In this document: in pieces, positions 1-7,329 of the stretch
How the letters are laid out: each line of letters starts with the position of its first letter
Numbering within the stretch: position 1 is the first letter of the stretch
Made by a program: the position numbers and the translations under genes
Notes under the pieces: model-generated
Database searches by the model: none
The model's input: only the letters and a program-made list of their open reading frames with translations
Told to the model about the DNA's origin: nothing
DNA from: B18-G2 sp964432835
GTDB taxonomy: Archaea > Thermoplasmatota > E2 > DHVEG-1 > B18-G2
Assembly (NCBI GenBank): GCA_964432835.1
Contig: CAYSPA010000043.1
Location: 1-10,099 of the forward strand
Length of the DNA stretch: 10,099 nt
Direction: 5' to 3'

Positions 1-552
1 GGTATGCCCGGCTCCGGGAAAAGCGAAGCTGTTAAGGTGGCGAGAGAAATGGGAATTCCTGTCATCAGGATGGGGGATTGTGTATGGGATGAGGTCAGGA
101 AAAGAGGATTGGAGCTCAACGATGAAAATGTTGGAAGAATAGCAAATGAGATGAGGGAGAAGTATGGAAAGGACATATGGGCGAAAAGAACCTTCGAGAA
201 GATCGATCCTTCCTGGGATATAGTAGTCATAGATGGCATAAGAAATATAGAAGAGGTTGAATTCTTCAGGGAAAAGTTAGGTAAGGATTTCACGCTGATT
301 GCAATCCACGCATCTCCAGAAACGAGATACAGGAGATTGATGGAGAGAAAAAGGGAAGACGATAGTACAACTCTCGAGAAGATAAAGGAGAGAGATGAAA
401 GAGAACTCGGGTGGGGGATAGGCGTTGTCATAGCGATGGCCGATGTTATAATCACAAATGATGGCTCTCTACATGGGTTCAGGGAAAAGATTAAAGATAC
501 TCTTTCAACCTTTCTGGCGCCGCCGGAGGAGGGTAAAAACGAGAATTTATGA
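1..552 (+). CDS. UPF0200-family P-loop nucleotide-kinase-like NTPase (5' partial)
   Basis: The frame is open from base 1, so the true start lies upstream; only the first few residues of the usual beta strand before the P-loop are missing. The visible protein begins in a Walker A motif (GMPGSGKS). It then shows the family signatures: RMGD, a helix containing ENVGRIANEMREKYG, a second strand ending in VVIDGIRN, an arginine-rich lid-like segment (RYRRLMERKREDD) and a C-terminal ERDERELGWGIG...ADVIITN block. This series matches the archaeal UPF0200 family, related in fold to dephospho-CoA and nucleoside-monophosphate kinases. The substrate is not established, so no specific kinase activity is claimed. 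It is probably cytoplasmic. It converges on the minus-strand surface cluster, with only 8 bases between the two stop codons. No promoter is visible because the window cuts the gene. Confidence 0.88.
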   Translation, partial: GMPGSGKSEAVKVAREMGIPVIRMGDCVWDEVRKRGLELNDENVGRIANEMREKYGKDIWAKRTFEKIDPSWDIVVIDGIRNIEEVEFFREKLGKDFTLIAIHASPETRYRRLMERKREDDSTTLEKIKERDERELGWGIGVVIAMADVIITNDGSLHGFREKIKDTLSTFLAPPEEGKNENL

Positions 553-560
553 TGTCAAGT

Positions 561-1346
561 TCACCGCTTCCCCCTCCACGTGACAATAAGGACAATAGCG
601 ATGAGGATCACCGCTATGATTACTGCTAAAAGCAAGAGATAAGATGGTTGTCCTGTTGCTTTCCCTTTCGTTGAAAAGGCCCCTTTGATCACCGCGAATT
701 GCAGAGATGTATCGAAATCTTTAAAACCTTCCCTTGTTGCATTCACCACGAGTTTGTATACACCCGCCTCGGTTGGAACAAAACCGAAAGGAAGTGTAAT
801 AGATTGAGTATGATTATCTGGGTAGATGAGGTTACATTCCATCGAAATGTTATCGGCAGATGAGTTGTATCCGAGATAGACCTTCTCACCGATGATGAAA
901 ACATCTTTGGTTATGCTGAAATCCGATCTGTTCGAAGAGAATAGATACAGATCGATCTCCTCCGGTAAACCGGAGATGGAAAAGTACAGGTAATCCTCGT
1001 AGAGAGCTACGCCATCCTCGATCAGCTGAGCGTACACCGTATAATTTCCATTTGAGAGGAATTCGCTGACGGAGGTATTGTAAATCGTCAGATTGATTTC
1101 CTCGCTTGGAGATAAATTTATGGAATACGATTTCGCCATCGGAGGATATCTCCCTTCATCTTCGGTTAGGGTTACGTAGATATCAAACCTTTTCTCCACA
1201 TTGAGGGTATTCTTCACCTCGAGGGCTATCAATATTTCATCTCCGGGCTCATAGGAAGTTTCGTTTGAATGGAGCCTAAAAATATGTGCACTCGCCGGCA
1301 GAGCCAAGAAGAGAATAATGAGCAGGGTGAGAAATCTGCACCTCAT
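561..1346 (-). CDS. Single-pass surface protein with two beta-sandwich regions and a C-terminal membrane anchor
   Basis: The 261-residue protein has a signal peptide at residues 1-20 (MRCRFL followed by a leucine-rich core, ASA then H at the likely cleavage site). Two beta-rich Ig/CARDB-like regions follow, at about 22-125 and 128-225. A hydrophobic helix at about 235-256 is followed by WRGKR, the stop-transfer pattern of a type I membrane protein. About nine N-x-S/T sequons suggest an N-glycosylated exterior. GTG and TTG codons lie just upstream in frame, but I chose the ATG at 1344-1346. It forms a TGATG overlap with the stop of the upstream protease gene, sits 8 bases after AGGTGG and starts the signal peptide directly. 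The coupling implies co-translation, and a role anchoring or partnering the protease is inferred. I recognise no named family, and no catalytic motif is visible. Confidence 0.8.
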   Translation of the reverse strand: MRCRFLTLLIILFLALPASAHIFRLHSNETSYEPGDEILIALEVKNTLNVEKRFDIYVTLTEDEGRYPPMAKSYSINLSPSEEINLTIYNTSVSEFLSNGNYTVYAQLIEDGVALYEDYLYFSISGLPEEIDLYLFSSNRSDFSITKDVFIIGEKVYLGYNSSADNISMECNLIYPDNHTQSITLPFGFVPTEAGVYKLVVNATREGFKDFDTSLQFAVIKGAFSTKGKATGQPSYLLLLAVIIAVILIAIVLIVTWRGKR

Positions 1347-4300
1347 CAATCCCACCACCTCGGTTCTATGGTTGGATCGCCGAGCAAGATAACTACATCG
1401 CTCCCACAGCTACAGCAGTTCTTCCCTTCCATATAAGATTCTCCAATGGTTTTGTTATTTGCAAAGGAAAGACTCAGTATAGAGGGATTCAAACCATGAC
1501 CATCGCAGAGAACGTTGGTTTTCGAAAGCCTTGCTAAGCCTATGTCAACGAAGCCCAGACAATTCATCCTGCCCGACCTCAAAACATGGATGACAAACAG
1601 CCATTGCTTAACCTTTAGCTTGTTGTATGCACCGGTTGCGCACCCCGCGTTTAAAAGGAAGGAGGGCACGTGTGCGTACAAGTTTCTCATCTCAAGATCC
1701 TCTGATGATACAAAACCTGCTAACCCTCTTTCATTTCCATGATCATAGAAGATGGTGAGATAGCTGTCCAGGAATTCGCTGATTATTTGGTCACGAGAAG
1801 AGTTGACTTCTTCATAGGTTGCATAGACGCTATAGTTGGTGAACTCATTTTCAACTTCGGTTGTCCAGAAGGTTTTAGTGTAGTTTATTAAAACATCTCT
1901 TTCATCATCCTCGCTCAATCCCCTGGCAATTATCAACGCTTTCCTATTTTTCTGCATCTTGTCAAATAGGATATCGGTAGCTATGTAGGCTGAAAGATCA
2001 GATGTTGTGAGCCCAAATATTCTACCGGTAGGATAGTCCATGTATCCATCGTTTCCCTTGCTGGCATAGAACCTATCATCTACCTGTAAGTAGAGTATAT
2101 GAGTATCCGTATGACTAACTTCGGTAACATCTACGAGTTTTTTCCTTCCAGTTGATATGCCATAGCTCCATAGATACCAGAGTCCATCCTTTCCCTCTTC
2201 ATACCACACTATCCACTTTTTGTTTACCTCCGGTTTAACCTCTGGATTCTGAGAGGTAGCTACAGGAGTCTCTTCCCCAGAGGATAAATTGTACATATAG
2301 ATATCCCAGTTTCCATTTCTGTTATCCTGCCAGACTACGATATCTCCACTTATCCTGGGCAGGATCTGATGGCTCCTATTTGTCGTTATCTGGATCTCCG
2401 ATCCATTGGATGTATCATACAGATATATATCCCAGTTTCCGTTTCTGTCATCTTGATAAACGATCTTATAACCTTCAGTTATAGATCCAGATATGGAGGG
2501 ATTCTTCTGGTTGCCACCTTTTTCTATAACGTGCTTGTACTGGGAAGAAACCACGGGTTTACCATTTCCATCATATACCAGATAAATGTAACATATATCC
2601 CATTCCGACTCATTCTTTTGCTGCCATACAACAGCTCCATCATCTTCAGATATATCCGGCTTGCATTCATCCATAGTTGAGTTAGCAATATAGTACGCAT
2701 CACCTATTATGGGCTCATGGTAATTTACCATCTTTATATCATGCCTTGTTTCATCTGATCTCATCTGAAAAACTATATTTCTACCTCCGCCCTCTGGGAA
2801 GGAGCTTTCTTCAAGTGTAAGGCTATAAAGAAAGCAGATATCAAAAAGTCTGTTATTTCTATCGCGATTCACGGCTCCCTCGACATCTTCTGCTACAAAT
2901 GGACTGTATTGATCGCCTTCTATAGGGAATATGAAAGAGGTGCCATTCACTAGATCGATCCTCTTTATATCCATATCGCCGTAGTTCAGCACCTCAAAGT
3001 ATACCTTGTTTCCTCTCAAAGCTGGATGAGATAACCAGTTCGGTCTTGCCATTGGTATAGCGGATGGGGATGCAAGGATTATTATATGAGGTTGATGGAG
3101 ATTTTCGCTATCAATAAAGCTTTGCAGAGCAGAGTCTATTTCTGTAAAATTGCTGGCTGGTATCTCAAGTATCAAAGCCTTCTTGGTAAAAGCCAGGAAA
3201 GGAGCGAGTAAGGACTGCTTGTAATAGAATTTGCCAAAACCGAGACGAGGTGTGTAATCATCTACACCGATCCATGGATCGAGAGGATTGATGAGAACGA
3301 TGTTTTCTCCAAGACCAGCGCTCTTGAGGCGATCTATGAGTTCTTCTCTACTCAGGTGAGCTTCCACCTGTGCATAACCCTCTATCTCGGATATCTCACT
3401 CTGATCAAAGTTCCCAACAAGATATACCCTTTTGTTTTCGATGTCCTTTATATCAAAATGACCATAAAAGAGCAGAGGCGCATCTATGAGAGAGGCGTAC
3501 TCAGCTGCCAGAAGGGATATTCCATACTCATCCTCTGTTATAACGACCTTGTTTATCTCTTTCCAGAATCTCTGGTTTAAACCCCACAGAGAGTTATCCG
3601 ATAGCCTGGGTAAATCGGTGGAGTTTGACAGATAGAAGTTCGCTATCACACTGAGATTCACTCCAAAGTGATTGTATAGCCCCGCGCTGTGCCGAAGGGC
3701 TCTGTTGGCATAGACATTCAGATCATTATTCTCGATCATCTCCACAGGTATAATCTCTATCTGATCCTCCCTCAGCCCTGCTCCGACCGGTTTGTCAGCG
3801 ATCAATTTGTTCAGCAGGTCTTCGGGTGGATCGCCAATTATTACCACCTTCGATGGGTTCCATCTGTAGTTCAAGAAGTTGATAATGGGGTTGGTATCTA
3901 TTCTATCCTCACTTTCATAGTGATAAACCAAGGTCGGTATGCATACGGTTGCATACGCAAAGAACTCATCTCTTATCACATGTCTATCTAAGATTGAGAA
4001 GATACTCTGATTGTACTCTCTCCACATGGAAATTGGAACCAGGGTTAAAACGGTTCTCCAGTCCGCATCCGAGGTTAAGAAAACCATGCCGTTTGCGTAT
4101 ACATCCAAATTCCTTTCATTCTCAAAGCCAACTTCTCCGATGGTTATGTTTAGGATATCGGAATATGCGATGTGCCCATCAACGTCTACAGCCCTTGCTA
4201 TGTAAGACAGATTTACCCCCGCTGAGAAAGGACCTATCGGTCCAAAGCTTATCCTGGAAACGTTCTCTGCCCTTTTCAGGGTATGATTATACTTGTAGTT

Positions 4301-5860
4301 GATTATGCTTAGTTCTTTTACACCATATGGATAACTCGCTTCAGCATATATCATTATCTGATCAAATTCCGTCGGATTTTCAGGTTCAGCATAAATATTT
4401 ACGGTAAGATTCTCTCCATAGTAGGATTGGACCGTGAAATTGAAGGTTGGACTTTCGTATCTGTTACCAGCCTTATCTTCAGCTCTGACGTAGAAGTAGA
4501 CCACGGAATTCCTTGGAAATGGACCACAGGTATAATTGAAGGTTGCATTCATTGTATCCGTCTTCCCCGCATGTATCGTGGGCTCGGTCAAGGTATATAT
4601 CACCAGAGAAACAAACTCTAAACCACTTTCATCATACGCCTCTACATGAAATGTAACGTTATCTCTCTCGGTAACTGTTGAAGGAGTGTAAGAAACGTTT
4701 ACCCTTGGAGGATTTGAATCTTCTCCCGTTACATTTACCGTGATCGTCAAAAAGTTGTTTGTTTCATTCTCTTCAGTTATTATCTCGGTTGAGTCGACCC
4801 ATAAAGTTAGATTGTGTGTACCCATCTCTTTTGGCGTCCAATGGATTTCAACATCGGCGTAGATGCCATTTGCTCTTATTGGAGATATTGAGAAGTTTTG
4901 CAATACATCTCCATCTACGTAAAGGGTCCCAACACAGCTTATGCTTCTATTCTTGCCCAAATTCCTTATGAAGGGTCTGATGGTTGCGTTTCCACCTACA
5001 GCAAGAAAATCTGACTTGATCTCTAACTTGTAGGCTTCCAGATCAATATCTCCCGGAATAGCCTCGACATCGATCGAGATATCGTTGTTATCCTCAAAGA
5101 TCTCATCCACCTTGCCATGAGGATCTGCTATAAAGGAAACGTTGTGTGTACCGCTCTCTTCGAAGGAGTAGTTCGTCTTTATCTCGATACTCTCGGATGG
5201 ATTTAGACCAGGTATGTTTACATAGATGGTTGTGTAAGAATCTATCAAAAACATACCGTCACAACTTATGGATCCTGCGGTTCCATTGTTCTTGATACCA
5301 ACCTCGAGAGTGGCATTATAACCAGCAACTGGTAAGGGCGGTTCAACCTCCAGATACTCCACGACCAGATCGGGTTTATCGGGAATCTCCACGGTAAAGT
5401 TGAAGGCGTGCCAGTACTCTGGACCCACCTTCTTATACCACTTTCTGGCTATTGGGTCATAGAGCTTTAATTCATAGGACGGCCATATGCTCCAGCCGCC
5501 GGGCTGAGTTAGGTAGAGACTATCGCTGTAAAATACACTTTCTCCAGGATCGAGAGTGTAATTTCTGTAAATACAACCAAAAGCCTCTCTGCTCCCATCG
5601 GGATATTCTACTGCCAGGAATATTCCGTTCTTTCCCAGTCTTGCCTCGGCACTGTTTGAATTTATTATTTCAAAGGATACATTGATCCTATTCCCCAGCT
5701 CTATGGGTTCCTCACCGGTGACCCTGAAGTCCACGAGAGTCAGACCATCTTCCGATGTATCTGGTCCCTCGTAGTAGTACAAGGTTGTCGCTAAAGCTGG
5801 AGAGAGCATCGATAATAAAAGGAGAAGCATGCACAGTATAGGAAATAAACCTCTCTTCAT
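1346..5860 (-). CDS. Large secreted multidomain protein with gingipain-type (C25-like) cysteine peptidase domain
   Basis: The protein has 1504 residues from the ATG at 5858-5860. That start opens a clear signal peptide (MKRGLFPILCMLLLLL..., probable cleavage after ALA at 24). The frame extends 28 codons upstream, but that extension has no signal-peptide character. Domain order: an N-terminal beta region to about 160; two CARDB-like domains at about 162-266 and 270-378; two Ig-like domains at about 382-478 and 483-575; an alpha/beta region at about 577-950, part of it resembling cell-wall-binding type 2 repeats; TolB-like propeller blades at about 1060-1250 (for example DNRNGNWDIYMYN); and a C25-like domain from about 1278 to the end. 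The last contains PTGRIFGLTTSDLSAYI, a putative catalytic His1374 (FYDHGN), Cys1407 (LNAGCATG) and the terminal LLGDP motif typical of C25. His and Cys are 33 residues apart, as in gingipain R. More than thirty sequons and the signal peptide place it outside the cell. There is no C-terminal anchor; the coupled downstream gene has one. The substrate is unknown. Confidence 0.88.
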   Translation of the reverse strand: MKRGLFPILCMLLLLLSMLSPALATTLYYYEGPDTSEDGLTLVDFRVTGEEPIELGNRINVSFEIINSNSAEARLGKNGIFLAVEYPDGSREAFGCIYRNYTLDPGESVFYSDSLYLTQPGGWSIWPSYELKLYDPIARKWYKKVGPEYWHAFNFTVEIPDKPDLVVEYLEVEPPLPVAGYNATLEVGIKNNGTAGSISCDGMFLIDSYTTIYVNIPGLNPSESIEIKTNYSFEESGTHNVSFIADPHGKVDEIFEDNNDISIDVEAIPGDIDLEAYKLEIKSDFLAVGGNATIRPFIRNLGKNRSISCVGTLYVDGDVLQNFSISPIRANGIYADVEIHWTPKEMGTHNLTLWVDSTEIITEENETNNFLTITVNVTGEDSNPPRVNVSYTPSTVTERDNVTFHVEAYDESGLEFVSLVIYTLTEPTIHAGKTDTMNATFNYTCGPFPRNSVVYFYVRAEDKAGNRYESPTFNFTVQSYYGENLTVNIYAEPENPTEFDQIMIYAEASYPYGVKELSIINYKYNHTLKRAENVSRISFGPIGPFSAGVNLSYIARAVDVDGHIAYSDILNITIGEVGFENERNLDVYANGMVFLTSDADWRTVLTLVPISMWREYNQSIFSILDRHVIRDEFFAYATVCIPTLVYHYESEDRIDTNPIINFLNYRWNPSKVVIIGDPPEDLLNKLIADKPVGAGLREDQIEIIPVEMIENNDLNVYANRALRHSAGLYNHFGVNLSVIANFYLSNSTDLPRLSDNSLWGLNQRFWKEINKVVITEDEYGISLLAAEYASLIDAPLLFYGHFDIKDIENKRVYLVGNFDQSEISEIEGYAQVEAHLSREELIDRLKSAGLGENIVLINPLDPWIGVDDYTPRLGFGKFYYKQSLLAPFLAFTKKALILEIPASNFTEIDSALQSFIDSENLHQPHIIILASPSAIPMARPNWLSHPALRGNKVYFEVLNYGDMDIKRIDLVNGTSFIFPIEGDQYSPFVAEDVEGAVNRDRNNRLFDICFLYSLTLEESSFPEGGGRNIVFQMRSDETRHDIKMVNYHEPIIGDAYYIANSTMDECKPDISEDDGAVVWQQKNESEWDICYIYLVYDGNGKPVVSSQYKHVIEKGGNQKNPSISGSITEGYKIVYQDDRNGNWDIYLYDTSNGSEIQITTNRSHQILPRISGDIVVWQDNRNGNWDIYMYNLSSGEETPVATSQNPEVKPEVNKKWIVWYEEGKDGLWYLWSYGISTGRKKLVDVTEVSHTDTHILYLQVDDRFYASKGNDGYMDYPTGRIFGLTTSDLSAYIATDILFDKMQKNRKALIIARGLSEDDERDVLINYTKTFWTTEVENEFTNYSVYATYEEVNSSRDQIISEFLDSYLTIFYDHGNERGLAGFVSSEDLEMRNLYAHVPSFLLNAGCATGAYNKLKVKQWLFVIHVLRSGRMNCLGFVDIGLARLSKTNVLCDGHGLNPSILSLSFANNKTIGESYMEGKNCCSCGSDVVILLGDPTIEPRWWD
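1355..1360 (-). promoter_or_regulatory. Ribosome binding site for the membrane-anchor gene
   Basis: On the minus strand AGGTGG lies inside the last codons of the protease gene, 8 bases before the ATG at 1346. It supports that ATG over the GTG codons at 1353-1358, which overlap the site itself, and it supports translational coupling through the TGATG junction. Confidence 0.55.
2297..2455 (-). repeat. Duplicated propeller-blade coding repeat
   Basis: Bases 2297-2329 and 2423-2455 are the same 33-base unit with four differences, 126 bases (42 codons) apart. Both encode the blade motif QD(D/N)RNGNWDIY. A third, more diverged copy near 2591-2625 encodes ESEWDICYIY. They are internal repeats of the TolB-like propeller in the large secreted protein. 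Confidence 0.8.
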
Positions 5861-6047
5861 TGGATAAGGAAACTTGCAGACCCTTTTAAGATTTTCGAGA
5901 TAGTATATTCTTCTGGCAGGGGTATTCCTGTACAGTGGTTCCAAGAGTTACAGCGTACCCGCTTACTTCTATCAGGTCATAAATCTACCGACTAAGGATG
6001 TACAGGTAAAGGTCTACCATGTTGAGGGGGTGCGAGATTGGAGAAAA
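5861..6047. other. 187-base spacer between the degenerate paralogue and the protease gene
   Basis: This holds the probable protease promoter at its left end. The minus strand has stops in all three frames between 5945 and 6047. The plus strand is open from 5904 through the spacer, but I see no start codon with a ribosome site and no recognisable family. No stable hairpin or tRNA-like fold was seen by eye. Confidence 0.5.
5881..5897 (-). promoter_or_regulatory. Archaeal BRE/TATA-like promoter of the secreted protease gene
   Basis: On the minus strand this reads CGAAAATCTTAAAAGGG: a purine/A-rich BRE-like part followed by a TATA-like CTTAAAAG. The TATA-like part is centred about 26 bases before the A of the ATG at 5860. 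That is the normal TATA-to-transcription-start distance in archaea, so the transcript would begin at or beside the start codon. No Shine-Dalgarno sequence precedes the ATG, which fits a leaderless message and supports the shorter start. The call rests on position and composition only. Confidence 0.5.
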
Positions 6048-6653
6048 CTACCATACTGTAATGATATCGGTTATTGTATCGTTTTCCAACACATACGGGT
6101 GTCCGATTACACATTCCGTGTAGTTCTTCCCTATCTCCGGTTTAACTTCGAAGTCCGTTACCGGTTCGAAGTAGACCATTCCTTTATCTACGGTATCGAA
6201 TGCTATCAATTCATACATCCCCTCGTTGGATATTATAACCTGGGTATAGGCACACCTCATCCCCAAATGTTTGGCATGATGAATTTCATCTTCAATGGTC
6301 TTGGATGTATCGTTTTCAACAAATGCTTTTACCTCTTCGTATAAAGGATCATGTAGTTCGTACTCATCGCCCTCCTGCAGATCCTTTAGCACCGATAGAT
6401 TCTCTTCCAGGGAAAGATCGAGAAACGTCAGCTGTTTTTTTGTCAGGTTGATTTTATTGTTTATCAAAACCAGCTGGTCCTTTAAATATTGGATGTCCGC
6501 CTCCGTCTGATTGACAGATTCCTGCAAATCGTGATATTTTTGCAAAGATTCTTTGATGGTAGATGATAAAAGATGATTTGATGAAAAAGCGATAAGTAGC
6601 GCTATCGTGAGCGCAAATGCTACCTTGCCCCACTTAGTTACTTCTATTACCAC
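6048..6653 (-). CDS. Membrane-anchored coiled-coil protein with a degenerate transglutaminase-like domain
   Basis: The 201-residue protein has a hydrophobic N-terminal helix (about 8-25), a heptad-like coiled-coil segment rich in Leu, Glu, Lys and Gln (about 33-95) and a C-terminal globular domain opened by LHDP. It is a tandem paralogue of the upstream 219-residue protein: LHDP, G(M/I)RC, IAF(D/N)T, (V/F)(Y/F)FEP and a final Trp all align. The two catalytic positions do not match. Cys128 of the paralogue corresponds to Thr116 and His159 to Tyr147, and about 13 residues just before the Cys position are missing. Glu163 at the third position is kept. It is therefore probably a non-catalytic partner, outside the cell with the N-terminus inside. 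The GTG start at 6653 is set by a strong AAGGAGGG. It lies 13 bases after the upstream stop, so the two genes should be one operon. The frame is intact, so I do not call it a pseudogene. Confidence 0.8.
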   Translation of the reverse strand: MVIEVTKWGKVAFALTIALLIAFSSNHLLSSTIKESLQKYHDLQESVNQTEADIQYLKDQLVLINNKINLTKKQLTFLDLSLEENLSVLKDLQEGDEYELHDPLYEEVKAFVENDTSKTIEDEIHHAKHLGMRCAYTQVIISNEGMYELIAFDTVDKGMVYFEPVTDFEVKPEIGKNYTECVIGHPYVLENDTITDIITVW

Positions 6654-6660
6654 CCAACCA

Positions 6661-6668
6661 CCCTCCTT
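6661..6668 (-). promoter_or_regulatory. Strong Shine-Dalgarno site overlapping the upstream stop codon
   Basis: On the minus strand AAGGAGGG begins within the TAA stop of the 219-residue gene and ends 7 bases before the GTG at 6651-6653. It fixes the GTG start of the downstream paralogue and couples the pair. It contrasts with the protease gene and purS, which have no such site. Confidence 0.75.
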
Positions 6669-7326
6669 ACCATATTATGATGAATCCCTCTATTATGTTG
6701 TTCGGATCTCTTTCATAGTAATAGTTACCCGCGGGTATTACACAGTCGGCCCAGTAGTCCTTTCCTGTCTCCAAGTATCTTACCCTTTCATCGGTCTGGG
6801 GTTCAAAAAAGACCAAACCCCTATCCGTGGTGTTAAAGGCAATTATTGCATGATTTGCATTTCCCGTCAGATTGATGATTACAAATCCACATCGTATACC
6901 TTCACTCTCCGCGTGATTATTCACATCTCTGGCGAAATGTGTGCATACATACTCATTTTCCACGTATTCATTCCCATCGGTTTTGTCTCTCCCAATAAAT
7001 TCAACAGCCTCCGCATAAGATGGATCATGAAGCATGTACTTATCTCTAGATCTCAATTTGTTGATTTTATCTTGCAGGTGTTGTAGCTTCTCTTTCGTGT
7101 TGTTTACTTTGCTCTCAACATCTGATAGTTCCGTCAGTAATATATCCCTTTTGACCGTTAAATTCTCCAAGGTTTTTTCCAAGTTATAATAATGGTTCTC
7201 CAGGTTCTCCGTTTCTTTTCTAATGCTATCCATCTCGGTAAAATTCGCGTAACATTGCCATGCAACCCATACAAGCAGAATACCGGCGATGACGGTATAA
7301 CTCCATATGACGGTCTCTCTCATCAT
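6667..7326 (-). CDS. Membrane-anchored coiled-coil transglutaminase-like cysteine protein
   Basis: The 219-residue protein has an N-terminal membrane helix (about 8-25), a coiled coil (about 30-95) and a C-terminal transglutaminase/papain-like domain (about 99-219). Visible catalytic candidates are Cys128 in EYVCTHFARD, His159 in ANHAIIAFNT and Glu175 in VFFEP. The order and the His+16 spacing match the Cys-His-Asp triad of transglutaminase-like domains, with Glu in place of the usual Asp. Archaeal members may act as peptidases or amide-bond-modifying enzymes; the reaction here is not known. The domain should face the exterior. Two ATG codons are adjacent at 7321-7326 and the upper one is taken; starting at the second would remove one residue. 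It heads the minus-strand surface cluster and is divergent from purS. No Shine-Dalgarno site is visible upstream. Confidence 0.83.
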   Translation of the reverse strand: MMRETVIWSYTVIAGILLVWVAWQCYANFTEMDSIRKETENLENHYYNLEKTLENLTVKRDILLTELSDVESKVNNTKEKLQHLQDKINKLRSRDKYMLHDPSYAEAVEFIGRDKTDGNEYVENEYVCTHFARDVNNHAESEGIRCGFVIINLTGNANHAIIAFNTTDRGLVFFEPQTDERVRYLETGKDYWADCVIPAGNYYYERDPNNIIEGFIIIW

Positions 7327-7329
7327 GGC

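Noticed and set aside
535..539. T5 run on the minus strand downstream of the membrane-anchor gene as a terminator
   Set aside because: Short and inside the convergent UPF0200 coding region; too weak to list as a feature.
5861..5944. 28-codon N-terminal extension of the secreted protease
   Set aside because: It lacks signal-peptide character, overlaps a plausible promoter, and the ATG at 5860 starts a textbook signal peptide.
6030..6344. Plus-strand open frame of about 104 codons
   Set aside because: Most of it is antisense to the 201-residue paralogue, which has a strong ribosome site, a membrane helix and clear homology to its neighbour. Only the part before 6048 was kept, as a low-interest note.
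6048..6653. Calling the degenerate paralogue a pseudogene
   Set aside because: No frameshift or internal stop, a strong Shine-Dalgarno site, and conserved structural residues; loss of catalytic residues alone fits a pseudoenzyme.
6607..7086. Plus-strand open frame of about 159 codons
   Set aside because: Antisense to the well-supported transglutaminase-like gene; no ribosome site, no recognisable motif.
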